Positions 1-5,221 of a stretch of DNA of 5,221 nucleotides are shown piece after piece. The stretch lies in NCBI GenBank assembly GCA_031287585.1, contig JAITST010000038.1, forward strand, positions 1 to 5,221. Direction: 5' to 3'. The position numbers and the translations under genes were made by a program. The notes under the pieces were generated by a model. The model did no database searches and was not told the DNA's origin. It was given only the letters and a program-made list of their open reading frames with translations. The stretch is from Planctomycetaceae bacterium (GTDB lineage Bacteria > Planctomycetota > Planctomycetia > Pirellulales > Thermoguttaceae). Positions within the stretch are counted from its first letter, which is position 1, and each line of letters starts with the position of its first letter.

Positions 1-13
1 AACGCCGGCGGGG

Positions 14-324
14 ATTACAAAAGCCCCCTAGATTCAGGGGGGTTCTGAAACTCTGCCGCGGCTTCTTTGGCAGACTGTTTCGTTATTACAAAAGCCCCCT
101 AGATTCAGGGGGTTCTGAAACTTGCCTACATTGTATACGGCTGCGGGGCGGCGATTACAAAAGCCCCCTAGATTCAGGGGGTTCTGAAACCCCGGCGAAG
201 GCGACTGCGTTTTCTTTACATTACAAAAGCCCCCTAGATTCAGGGGGTTCTGAAACTGTCCCACGTACCGCCGAAAACGTAGTTATATTACAAAAGCCCC
301 CTAGATTCAGGTGTGGGCTGAAAC
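14..324 (+). CRISPR. CRISPR array, trailer-side part: four intact repeats and one half-decayed repeat
   Basis: Repeats lie at 14-51, 85-121, 154-190, 220-256 and 287-324. Each begins ATTACAAAAG and reads CCCCCT-AGATTC-AGGGGG across a 6-bp stem with a 6-nt loop; the first four end TTCTGAAAC. Bases 1-13 are the end of a further spacer, so the array continues left of the window. Spacers are all different: 52-84 (33 nt), 122-153 (32), 191-219 (29) and 257-286 (30). Repeat 1 has six Gs where the others have five. Repeat 5 keeps its first half exactly, but from about 311 it changes to GTGTGGGCTGAAAC, which destroys the stem. Terminal decay marks the trailer, and the GAAAC 3' end is common in type I and III repeats; both suggest transcription left to right from a leader outside the window. 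The subtype cannot be set because no cas gene is visible, and a minus-strand reading (starting GTTTCAGAA) is not fully excluded. Confidence 0.95.
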
Positions 325-354
325 GTTAAGTTGGTGGTTATTTCACCGACGGAA

Positions 355-392
355 ATCACAAAAGTCTTATAGATTCTGTGTAGAGTAGAGAC
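355..392 (+). repeat. Highly degenerate sixth CRISPR repeat
   Basis: After a 30-nt spacer-sized gap (325-354), this 38-nt segment starts ATCACAAAAG and ends GAGAC. It matches the preceding repeat at 24 of 38 ungapped positions, and at 17 of the first 22, including the TAGATTC loop region. Both arms of the C/G stem are lost. The correct spacing and the conserved 5' portion make it a relic of the terminal repeat rather than chance similarity. It is unlikely to yield a working crRNA. Confidence 0.7.
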
Positions 393-409
393 ATAGTGCA
401 TTACATCCC

Positions 410-438
410 TTGACATCTTCTGTACGTATTGTTAGAAT
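410..438 (+). promoter_or_regulatory. Sigma-70-type promoter ahead of the glycosyltransferase
   Basis: TTGACA at 410-415 is a perfect -35 box. After exactly 17 nt comes TAGAAT at 433-438, one mismatch from TATAAT, preceded by TG at 430-431, which makes an extended -10. Transcription would start near 445, giving a 5' leader of about 76 nt before the ATG at 521. It points away from the CRISPR array and is best read as the promoter of the downstream gene run. No Shine-Dalgarno sequence is obvious in the leader. Confidence 0.7.
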
Positions 439-442
439 ACGT
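424..442. promoter_or_regulatory. Inverted repeat over the -10 box, candidate operator
   Basis: ACGTATT (424-430), five bases GTTAG, then AATACGT (436-442) form a perfect 7-bp dyad. It spans the extended -10 and most of the -10 hexamer of the promoter at 410-438, where a bound dimeric repressor would block RNA polymerase. The regulator is unknown. The XRE protein encoded at 1871-2227 is a local candidate but there is no direct evidence for it. Confidence 0.45.
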
Positions 443-520
443 TCTTCGATTAGTTTGTGAAACGTTTGGTGACTTGGTAACGTAAACCAATTACAACATC
501 CCTCTAACAATTAAAAAACT

Positions 521-1477
521 ATGCTTTCCATTGTTATTCCAGTTTACAACGAAGAAGAAAGTCTCGTTGAGTTGCACCGTGAGATTTGCGAAGTAGCGGA
601 GCAGAACGGGTATGAGGTCGAAATCGTTTTTGTTGACGATGGGTCTAATGACCGGTCTTGGGCTGTTATCAGTGAGTTGGCGGCGGCTGATAAGCGTGTT
701 AACGGAATACAGTTCCGCCGTAACTTCGGGAAGGCGGCGGCGTTGAACGCTGGTTTTGAGGCGGCGAATGGCGAAATCGTTATGACGATGGATGCCGACT
801 TGCAGGACGACCCGCACGAGATACCAGAGTTTCTCGCGATGATGGAAACCGATTACGATGTTGTCTCCGGTTGGAAGCAAGTACGTCACGACCCTTGGCA
901 CAAAGTTATTCCGTCGCGTTTTTTCAACGGTATGGTGAGTTATATGACCGGCGTAAAACTGCACGACCACAACTGCGGAATGAAGTGTTATCGCCGCGAG
1001 ATATTCGACGAAGTAACGCTCTACGGCGAGTTACACCGTTTCGTTCCCGTACTTGCGGCGGCACGCGGGTATCGTGTCGGCGAGAAAGTTGTCGCTCATC
1101 GCGCGAGACAGTTTGGTCACTCAAAGTACGGATTTACAAGATTCGTCAAAGGGTTTCTTGACTTGCTGACTGTATGGTTCATCACTGGTTACGGGCAGCG
1201 TCCGCAACATTTGATTGGTACGTTTGGTTTGATAGCGTCGTTCATTGGTGCGGTAATGCTCACCTGCCTTGCGGCGGCGTGGGGCGGAAGCCGGATTTTT
1301 TGTGAGCCAAATAATTTCGTTTATCTTAGCGATCGTCCCGTTGTTCTTTACAGTGTTGCGTTGTTGTTGCTGGGAAGCCAGTTATTGTCAATCGGTTTCA
1401 TAGCCGAACTGTTAGTCGCGTACCAAAACCGTACAACGAAATGGTACTCGGTGAAGACGAAGATAAGTAAGGAATAG
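521..1477 (+). CDS. Family-2 glycosyltransferase, polyprenyl-phosphate sugar transferase type (DPM1/GtrB-like)
   Basis: This 318-residue protein probably moves a sugar from a nucleotide donor to a polyprenyl phosphate at the inner face of the cytoplasmic membrane, supplying lipid-linked sugar for glycan or envelope modification. It opens with the GT-A fold signature LSIVIPVYNEEESL, followed by VDDGSNDRS (DDGS at 39-42), RNFGKAAALNAGFEAANGE (67-85) and the metal/donor motif DADLQDDP (91-98). HNCGMKCYRRE (150-160) and RARQFGHSKYG (194-204) match acceptor-side motifs of the DPM1/GtrB/ArnC group. Two membrane segments (about 231-252 and 272-300) and a short basic tail follow, typical of bacterial GtrB-like members, and the length fits. 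The ATG at 521 is chosen because the conserved beta strand starts at residue 2. There is no clear ribosome binding site. The toxin start follows 24 nt after the stop. The exact sugar cannot be told from sequence. Confidence 0.92.
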   Translation: MLSIVIPVYNEEESLVELHREICEVAEQNGYEVEIVFVDDGSNDRSWAVISELAAADKRVNGIQFRRNFGKAAALNAGFEAANGEIVMTMDADLQDDPHEIPEFLAMMETDYDVVSGWKQVRHDPWHKVIPSRFFNGMVSYMTGVKLHDHNCGMKCYRREIFDEVTLYGELHRFVPVLAAARGYRVGEKVVAHRARQFGHSKYGFTRFVKGFLDLLTVWFITGYGQRPQHLIGTFGLIASFIGAVMLTCLAAAWGGSRIFCEPNNFVYLSDRPVVLYSVALLLLGSQLLSIGFIAELLVAYQNRTTKWYSVKTKISKE

Positions 1478-1496
1478 CGTAAAACGTAAAATTTAC
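1478..1496. promoter_or_regulatory. Tandem CGTAAAA repeat and 11-bp palindrome ahead of the toxin-antitoxin pair
   Basis: The 24-nt gap between the glycosyltransferase and the toxin holds CGTAAAA twice in tandem (1478-1484 and 1485-1491). The second copy is part of the palindrome GTAAAATTTAC (1486-1496), which ends 5 nt before the toxin ATG. HigBA-type operons are usually repressed by their XRE antitoxin at palindromes at the operon start, so this is a candidate operator. The arms are only 5 bp and AT-rich, so chance is possible. Confidence 0.3.
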
Positions 1497-1501
1497 CAAT
1501 A

Positions 1502-1874
1502 ATGCCGACAACAGAAATAATTATTTACCAAGAATCACCGGACGACATTCCGTTACTTGATTGGCTTATGGCGTTGCCTGCTGGTGCAAAAGATTATTGT
1601 GACGATGCAATGTCAAGATTGTACGATTTTTGGTCACGATTTACGGCGACCAATAGCGGATTATTTAGAAGATGGAATATATGAATTACGAATCAAACAT
1701 CGAAGACTGCACTATCGCATTTTGTATTCATTTGTTGGTCAACAAATTGTACTTTTGACGCACGGTATTATTAAAGAGCAACGTATCCCGCCAAAAGAAA
1801 TTCAGTTGGCTCGTGAACGAAGAGAAAAATGGCAAACTAACCCCAAATTGCATACATACGAAGGTGATTTATGA
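1502..1874 (+). pseudogene. RelE/HigB-like toxin (phage-derived Gp49-like, DUF891 type), frameshifted
   Basis: Members of this family are toxins that act with an XRE antitoxin; relatives are ribosome-dependent mRNA nucleases. The gene is split between two frames. From ATG 1502 the first frame gives MPTTEIIIYQESPDDIPLLDWLMALPA..., the typical N-terminus, but stops at 1684. The second frame (ending 1874) carries the core GHDLRRPIADYLEDGIYELR, HYRILY and LLTHGIIKE motifs and the basic tail. The join falls at the T5 run 1627-1631. Dropping one T restores YDF-GHDLRRP and a 123-residue protein of normal family length. No ribosome binding site is obvious. The stop overlaps the antitoxin ATG by 4 nt. 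It could be a true inactivating mutation, a homopolymer sequencing error, or less likely a programmed +1 frameshift. Family recognition is firm; the cause of the break is open. Confidence 0.8.
1861..1866 (+). promoter_or_regulatory. Ribosome binding site of the antitoxin, inside the toxin gene
   Basis: AAGGTG at 1861-1866, four bases before the ATG at 1871, is a Shine-Dalgarno-like sequence. With the ATGA overlap of toxin stop and antitoxin start, it supports coupled or independent initiation of the antitoxin. This would keep antitoxin made even though the toxin frame is broken upstream. Confidence 0.5.
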
Positions 1875-2227
1875 CATTACAAAACCTACATCACGAAATC
1901 CTAACTAATACAGATTGCCGCAACGTCACCGTTCATTTTGAACCATCCGTTGACGGTTACGATGTGTTGCACAAAAATTTTGTTGATAAAGACCCAGAGA
2001 TGGAGTCGCGGTTGTTGGTTGTGAAGGAAAAGAGAATTGTTGGTCAACAAATTTTCGACCTCCGCGAATCAGCAAACTTATCACAAGACGAACTCGGTAA
2101 CAAAGTCGGTCTAACCGCCGACGAAATTGATTCACTCGAAATGGCGGATTACGAAGAACACCCGTTCACGATACTCCGCAAAATCGCCGACGTGTTCGGT
2201 AAGAAAATCGAAATACGATTCGTGTAA
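1871..2227 (+). CDS. XRE-family helix-turn-helix antitoxin (HigA-like)
   Basis: This 118-residue protein has an XRE/Cro-type helix-turn-helix in its C-terminal half (about 57-112): VGQQIFDLRESANLSQDELGNKVGLTADEIDSLE, followed by HPFTILRKIADVFGKKIEIRF, a pattern shared with lambda-repressor-like antitoxins. The first 50 residues are acidic, with no domain I recognise; in HigA-like proteins such a part can contact the toxin. It follows the toxin with an ATGA overlap, and toxin-first order is typical of HigBA pairs. It should neutralise the toxin and repress its own operon by binding DNA. The reading frame is intact, unlike its partner, so it may now serve only as a repressor or protect against related toxins elsewhere in the genome. 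guaA starts 59 nt downstream. Confidence 0.85.
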   Translation: MTLQNLHHEILTNTDCRNVTVHFEPSVDGYDVLHKNFVDKDPEMESRLLVVKEKRIVGQQIFDLRESANLSQDELGNKVGLTADEIDSLEMADYEEHPFTILRKIADVFGKKIEIRFV

Positions 2228-2273
2228 TGACGTTGTTACACCATCCAAACTAAAAACTTTTTACATTTCATAC

Positions 2274-2278
2274 AAGGA
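2274..2278 (+). promoter_or_regulatory. Ribosome binding site supporting the GTG start of guaA
   Basis: AAGGA at 2274-2278 stands 8 nt before the GTG at 2287. No ATG in this frame lies between the site and the conserved VILNYGSQYDQL segment, and the next in-frame ATG (2404) would remove the start of the amidotransferase domain. This decides for the GTG start. The rest of the 59-nt gap (2228-2286) shows no convincing promoter, terminator or riboswitch. Confidence 0.6.
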
Positions 2279-2286
2279 AATCATCA

Positions 2287-3861
2287 GTGACCATTCCCGC
2301 CCTTCCCGACGGACACGAAGTTATTGTCATCTTAAACTACGGTTCACAATACGACCAACTAATCCTCCGCCGTATCCGCGAATGTAACGTCTATTCGGTA
2401 TTTATGCCGCATACGACCACTGCCGCCGAAATCCGTTCGCTTGACGCGAAAGGCGTTGTACTTTCCGGCAGCCCGTACAGCGTTTACGAAAATGGCTCGC
2501 CGCAAATCGACCCCGCGATATTCGACATTGGTATTCCGGTTCTCGGTATCTGCTACGGAATGCAACTCATCGCCCACACCTGCGGCGGTAAAGTAGAAAA
2601 AGGCGCAATCGCCGAATACGGCTGGGCAATGCTCCGCCTACTCGATGACTCTGCTGACTGTACACTTTTTGATAACGTATCAAAAGAAGGGCAAGTATGG
2701 ATGAGCCACTCCGATCACGTTGCGGAAATACCGAACGATTTTGTTTCGTTAGCAACAAGCGACACCTGTCAAACTGTCGCGATGCAACACAAGACCAAAC
2801 CAATTTACGCGGTTCAATTCCATCCGGAAGTTGCGCACTCTGTCGAAGGTACAACTGTTCTACGCAACTTCGCGAGAAAGATGTGTAAATGCCGCGGCGA
2901 CTGGACGATGGGGGACTATGCGGAAGAGGCGATACAAAAAATACGTAAACAAGTAGGTAACGAGCGTGTTCTTTGTGCGTTGTCCGGCGGTGTTGATTCG
3001 GCGGTAGTAGCGGCGTTGCTCGCGAAGGCGATTGGCGAAAAACTCTCGTGCGTACTCGTTGACCACGGACTAATGCGGAAGGGTGAAGTCGAACTGATAG
3101 TCAACGAGTTTACAAAACAGTACCCGATGATAGACTTCCGTGTAGTCAACGCGGCAGACCGATTTCTCGACAATTTGGTAAACGTAACCGACCCAAGCGA
3201 GAAACGTAAAATCATCGGCAGCGAGTTCATCAATGTATTCTACGACGAAGCCGCGAAAATCAACGGAGTGAAATTTTTGGCACAAGGAACAATCTATCCC
3301 GACGTAATAGAAAGCGGCGGTACAGGCAAAGGACCAACTCACACAATAAAGTTACATCACAACGTAGGTGCGTTACCGAAAGATATGGGATTCGCTTTGG
3401 TAGAACCGTTACGCGACCTTTTCAAAGACGAAGTCAGGCGGCTAGGGTTAGGAATTGGCTTACCGCCTGAAATAATCTGGCGGCATCCGTTCCCGGGACC
3501 GGGGCTGGCGGTACGTTGTCTTGAAGCGATAACGAGGGACAAGATAAAAATAGTGCGTGAAGCAGACGCGATAGTAATAGAGGAACTAATCGCGGCAAAC
3601 TTGATGCGTGAGGTCTCGCAAGCATTCGCGGTGCTTTTACCGGTAAAAAGCGTAGGTGTGATGGGCGATTCGCGAACTTACGAGTTCACGATAGCGGTAC
3701 GCTGCGTAAAGACGGACGACTTTATGACAGCTGACTGGTCGGAAATTCCTTACGGAGTGTTGCACAAAATTTCAAACAGAATAATAAACGAAGTGCAAGG
3801 AGTGAATCGGGTAGTTTACGACATAAGTTCAAAACCGCCTGCAACGATAGAATGGGAATGA
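2287..3861 (+). CDS. guaA: GMP synthase (glutamine-hydrolysing)
   Basis: GMP synthase makes GMP from XMP, ATP and glutamine, the last step of guanine nucleotide synthesis in the cytosol. The 524-residue protein has the full bacterial layout. A class I glutamine amidotransferase domain (about 12-200) has GSQYDQLI, VLSGSPYSV and the nucleophile Cys89 in GICYGMQL, with His179 and Glu181 in QFHPEV. The ATP pyrophosphatase domain has the P-loop SGGVDS (233-238), VDHGLMRKGE and AQGTIYPDVIESG. The C-terminal dimerisation domain has RHPFPGPGLAVR (399-410) and GVMGDSRTYE, and ends in the canonical KPPATIEWE. All catalytic residues I can check are present and the length is normal (about 510-540). The GTG start is backed by AAGGA 8 nt upstream. 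The first residues MTIPALPDGHE are a short non-conserved extension. It lies 59 nt after the antitoxin and 7 nt before the PH-domain gene. Confidence 0.98.
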   Translation: MTIPALPDGHEVIVILNYGSQYDQLILRRIRECNVYSVFMPHTTTAAEIRSLDAKGVVLSGSPYSVYENGSPQIDPAIFDIGIPVLGICYGMQLIAHTCGGKVEKGAIAEYGWAMLRLLDDSADCTLFDNVSKEGQVWMSHSDHVAEIPNDFVSLATSDTCQTVAMQHKTKPIYAVQFHPEVAHSVEGTTVLRNFARKMCKCRGDWTMGDYAEEAIQKIRKQVGNERVLCALSGGVDSAVVAALLAKAIGEKLSCVLVDHGLMRKGEVELIVNEFTKQYPMIDFRVVNAADRFLDNLVNVTDPSEKRKIIGSEFINVFYDEAAKINGVKFLAQGTIYPDVIESGGTGKGPTHTIKLHHNVGALPKDMGFALVEPLRDLFKDEVRRLGLGIGLPPEIIWRHPFPGPGLAVRCLEAITRDKIKIVREADAIVIEELIAANLMREVSQAFAVLLPVKSVGVMGDSRTYEFTIAVRCVKTDDFMTADWSEIPYGVLHKISNRIINEVQGVNRVVYDISSKPPATIEWE

Positions 3862-3868
3862 TGTAACT

Positions 3869-4489
3869 ATGAATCCTGACGATAAATTTAACGACATTCT
3901 TGACCGTGACGAAACTATACTCTGGTCGGGCAGTCCGAATTTTACTGTATTCATGCTCAGCGGTGTACCGTTTCTCCTCGTCGGTATGCTCTGGGGGTTT
4001 CTTGATCTCGGTTTCATCACAACGATTACGGAAACGAGGCACGGTTTCGATACTAGACCACCGATGTTTTTTATTGGACCGTTTTTTGCTATTCACTTAT
4101 TTCCTTGTTGGGGAAGCGTGTTGTATATGTTCTGGCTATATTTTTCACACGCTAATACCGCTTACGCTTTTTCAAACAAACGGATTTTAATTCGCAGCGG
4201 CGTTTGGGGAGTTGACTATCAGATTATCGACTACGATAAAATCCGCGACATTCAGGTCAATGTCAATCCGGTAGAAAATTGGTATGGTGTCGGCTCGATT
4301 TTGTTCAATACCGGCGATGTAAGTGTGAAAGGTCATCCATTATTGAAACGTTTTAGCGGCATCGAAAATCCGTATGATGTTTTTCGACAAATCAAAGAGG
4401 TTTCGCTGGACGTAAAAACAGATTTGAATTACCCAAACGCCAAACGTCCCGAAACAAACCCGGGCTACCGAACGGAATACAAACCGTAA
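3869..4489 (+). CDS. Bacterial PH-domain membrane protein (bPH2/DUF304-like)
   Basis: The 206-residue protein begins with a short soluble stretch containing ETILWSGSPNF (15-25), a frequent opening of bPH2/DUF304 proteins. Two membrane segments follow (about 27-51 and 66-92). The rest resembles a bacterial pleckstrin-homology fold: TAYAFSNKRILIRSGVWG (97-114), then IRDIQVNVNPVENWYGVGSI (125-144), then LFNTGD and GIENPYDVFRQI (164-175). The tail from about 185 is hydrophilic and rich in Pro and Asn, likely disordered. Such proteins sit in the cytoplasmic membrane with the PH domain outside the bilayer; their job is mostly unknown. The gene starts 7 nt after the guaA stop without a clear Shine-Dalgarno site, so translation may be coupled. 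A link to GMP synthesis is not implied. Family assignment is fairly firm, function unknown. Confidence 0.85.
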   Translation: MNPDDKFNDILDRDETILWSGSPNFTVFMLSGVPFLLVGMLWGFLDLGFITTITETRHGFDTRPPMFFIGPFFAIHLFPCWGSVLYMFWLYFSHANTAYAFSNKRILIRSGVWGVDYQIIDYDKIRDIQVNVNPVENWYGVGSILFNTGDVSVKGHPLLKRFSGIENPYDVFRQIKEVSLDVKTDLNYPNAKRPETNPGYRTEYKP

Positions 4490-4507
4490 AAGATGTATCT
4501 ATACTTG

Positions 4508-4535
4508 TCACGGTTGAAAATTGTTTGTACCGTGA
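4508..4535. repeat. Inverted repeat after the PH-domain gene, possible weak terminator
   Basis: TCACGGT (4508-4514) and ACCGTGA (4529-4535) form a perfect 7-bp stem around a 14-nt loop, 18 nt after the stop of the PH-domain gene. A second small stem, AACCAA (4545-4550) and TTGGTT (4556-4561), follows. Neither is followed by a U run, so this is not a standard Rho-independent terminator; it could be an mRNA 3' end structure or a protein-binding site. Confidence 0.35.
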
Positions 4536-4561
4536 TATAGTCGTAACCAAAAATGTTGGTT

Positions 4562-4855
4562 GTGGATTATAACGTACCGAGTAACGCTTGCCTTCAAGAA
4601 ACAACGCTAATCAATACCACGTAAGCAAAAGTATTATCACAAGTATTTAATTGCATTTTTCAAAAAATCACAATACGAAAAATACGTAAATTCAGGGATT
4701 TTCATGATGTTTGAATGAAATGACATAACCTTTTGAGGGGGAAACACATTTAATTCGGCAACTCTTTTGATAAAACACGTAGTTTACTGTATTTGCTGAG
4801 CGAGTCTCTCTACAGTTTTTTGGAAAGTACAGTAACAACCCAATAAATATAAAAA
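4562..4855. other. AT-rich intergenic stretch without a convincing gene
   Basis: This segment is much richer in A and T than the genes to its left. No tRNA, known RNA or family-like coding region is visible. A 62-codon minus-strand reading from TTG 4880 to 4692 crosses it; its first 20 residues are hydrophobic, but the remainder looks like random translation. It may be non-coding or hold decayed sequence belonging to the minus-strand membrane gene on its right. Confidence 0.4.
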
Positions 4856-5137
4856 TCATAAATGACAATACAATATCCAAAAGAATAATAACAGAGAGGA
4901 TAAAAATTCCATGCCTAATATTCGTTTGGATTCACGTTTCGATAATTTTTGAATATTTCCAAAAAAACAAAATTCCAACACAATTGATATTGTAATTAAG
5001 CCGCAAAAAAATAAAAAACTACCAATTATATTACCCCAAATTTTAATACCAAATGAAGTCAAAATTTGAAGCAATACAGCGACATAAATAATGACCGCTG
5101 TTGAATTTGACAAAAAAAACATAAGTAATCGCAACAT
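4856..5137 (-). CDS. Possible small hydrophobic membrane protein, unknown family
   Basis: The minus-strand reading from ATG 5137 gives 93 residues with a protein-like layout: membrane segments at about 13-30 (AVIIYVAVLLQILTSF) and 37-59 (NIIGSFLFFCGLITISIVLE), a basic loop KLSKRESKR (about 64-72), and a third hydrophobic stretch to the end. I recognise no family. There is no clear Shine-Dalgarno site, and AT-rich DNA easily yields hydrophobic translations, so this may be spurious. After the basic loop another frame is also strongly hydrophobic (GIFILSVIILLDIVLSFMIF) and runs further, so the gene could be frameshifted and once longer. It is convergent with the PH-domain gene and composition suggests a different history from the operon on the left. 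Confidence 0.35.
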   Translation of the reverse strand: MLRLLMFFLSNSTAVIIYVAVLLQILTSFGIKIWGNIIGSFLFFCGLITISIVLEFCFFGNIQKLSKRESKRILGMEFLSSLLLFFWILYCHL

Positions 5138-5139
5138 AA

Positions 5140-5145
5140 TATAAT
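5140..5145 (+). promoter_or_regulatory. Possible -10 box for a gene at the right edge
   Basis: TATAAT at 5140-5145 is a perfect -10 hexamer, 20 nt before the ATG at 5166. No good -35 box sits 16-18 nt upstream: TTGACA at 5107-5112 is 27 nt away, which is too far. In such AT-rich sequence a chance TATAAT is quite possible. Confidence 0.25.
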
Positions 5146-5165
5146 TTTAGTAAAGTAAAAAAGGA

Positions 5166-5221
5166 ATGATTAAAACAATTGAAGGACTAATCAATATTGA
5201 AAATCGAGTTTACTTCGGATT
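5166..5221 (+). CDS. Possible start of a gene cut off by the window end
   Basis: From ATG 5166 the frame reads MIKTIEGLINIENRVYFG and is still open at the end of the window. AAGGA lies at 5161-5165, directly against the ATG, too close to act as a normal Shine-Dalgarno site for it, so the true start might differ. Only 18 residues are visible and no family can be named. Confidence 0.3.
   Translation, partial: MIKTIEGLINIENRVYFG

Noticed and set aside
52..74. Inverted repeat TCTGCC / GGCAGA inside the first spacer
   Set aside because: Six-base arms in a GC-rich 33-nt spacer are easily due to chance; spacers are captured foreign DNA with no expected structure.
34..264. Minus-strand 76-codon reading with the repeated peptide FQNPLNLGGFCN
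   Set aside because: It is the translation of CRISPR repeats and spacers; the periodic peptide follows from the DNA repeats, and spacers are not coding.
491..970. Minus-strand 159-codon reading opposite the glycosyltransferase
   Set aside because: It lies against a clearly real gene with all family motifs, and its own translation resembles no domain.
2228..2286. Possible purine riboswitch or promoter ahead of guaA
   Set aside because: The gap is only 59 nt, too short for a purine aptamer plus switch, and shows no paired -35/-10 boxes at proper spacing.
2916..3233. Minus-strand 105-codon reading inside guaA
   Set aside because: It is a shadow frame of a highly conserved gene and has no recognisable motif or start signal.
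5107..5145. TTGACA with TATAAT as a full promoter at the right edge
   Set aside because: The spacing is 27 nt, far from the 16-18 nt needed, so only the -10 box is kept as a weak feature.

Overview
The window looks like a chromosomal segment from a free-living bacterium of moderate GC content. It holds the trailing end of a CRISPR array, then a head-to-tail run of genes on the + strand, then an AT-rich tail with few genes. The lineage is uncertain. Weak or missing Shine-Dalgarno sites ahead of several genes and the general feel of the proteins would fit Planctomycetota or a related group, but nothing in the window proves this.

Left end (1-392): the window opens inside a CRISPR array. Four near-identical 37-38 nt repeats are followed by a fifth whose 3' half has decayed and a sixth that is barely recognisable. 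Spacers are 29-33 nt. Decay at the right end, plus repeats ending in GAAAC on the + strand, suggest that the leader (and perhaps cas genes) lies to the left, outside the window. No cas gene is present here.

Promoter zone (393-520): a near-consensus sigma-70 promoter with 17-nt spacing and an extended -10 points rightward. A perfect 7-bp inverted repeat covers the -10 region, which suggests repressor control.

Gene run (521-4489, all +): (1) a family-2 glycosyltransferase of the polyprenyl-phosphate (DPM1/GtrB-like) type with two C-terminal membrane segments; (2) a HigBA-like toxin-antitoxin pair, in which the RelE/HigB (phage Gp49-like) toxin is broken by one extra T in a T5 run and the XRE antitoxin is intact and overlaps the toxin stop by ATGA; (3) guaA, a full-length GMP synthase starting at GTG; (4) a small bacterial PH-domain (bPH2/DUF304-like) membrane protein 7 nt after guaA. 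Spacings are short (24, -4, 59 and 7 nt), so cotranscription is possible. The functions do not form an obvious pathway: guaA is housekeeping, the toxin-antitoxin pair looks like an insertion between two resident genes, and the glycosyltransferase and PH protein act at the membrane.

Right end (4490-5221): an AT-rich stretch with a small hairpin, a possible minus-strand gene for a small hydrophobic membrane protein, and at the very edge the possible start of a + strand gene. I see no clearly new multi-gene system. The most notable items are the decaying CRISPR trailer, the single-base-broken toxin beside an intact antitoxin, and the dyad over the glycosyltransferase promoter.
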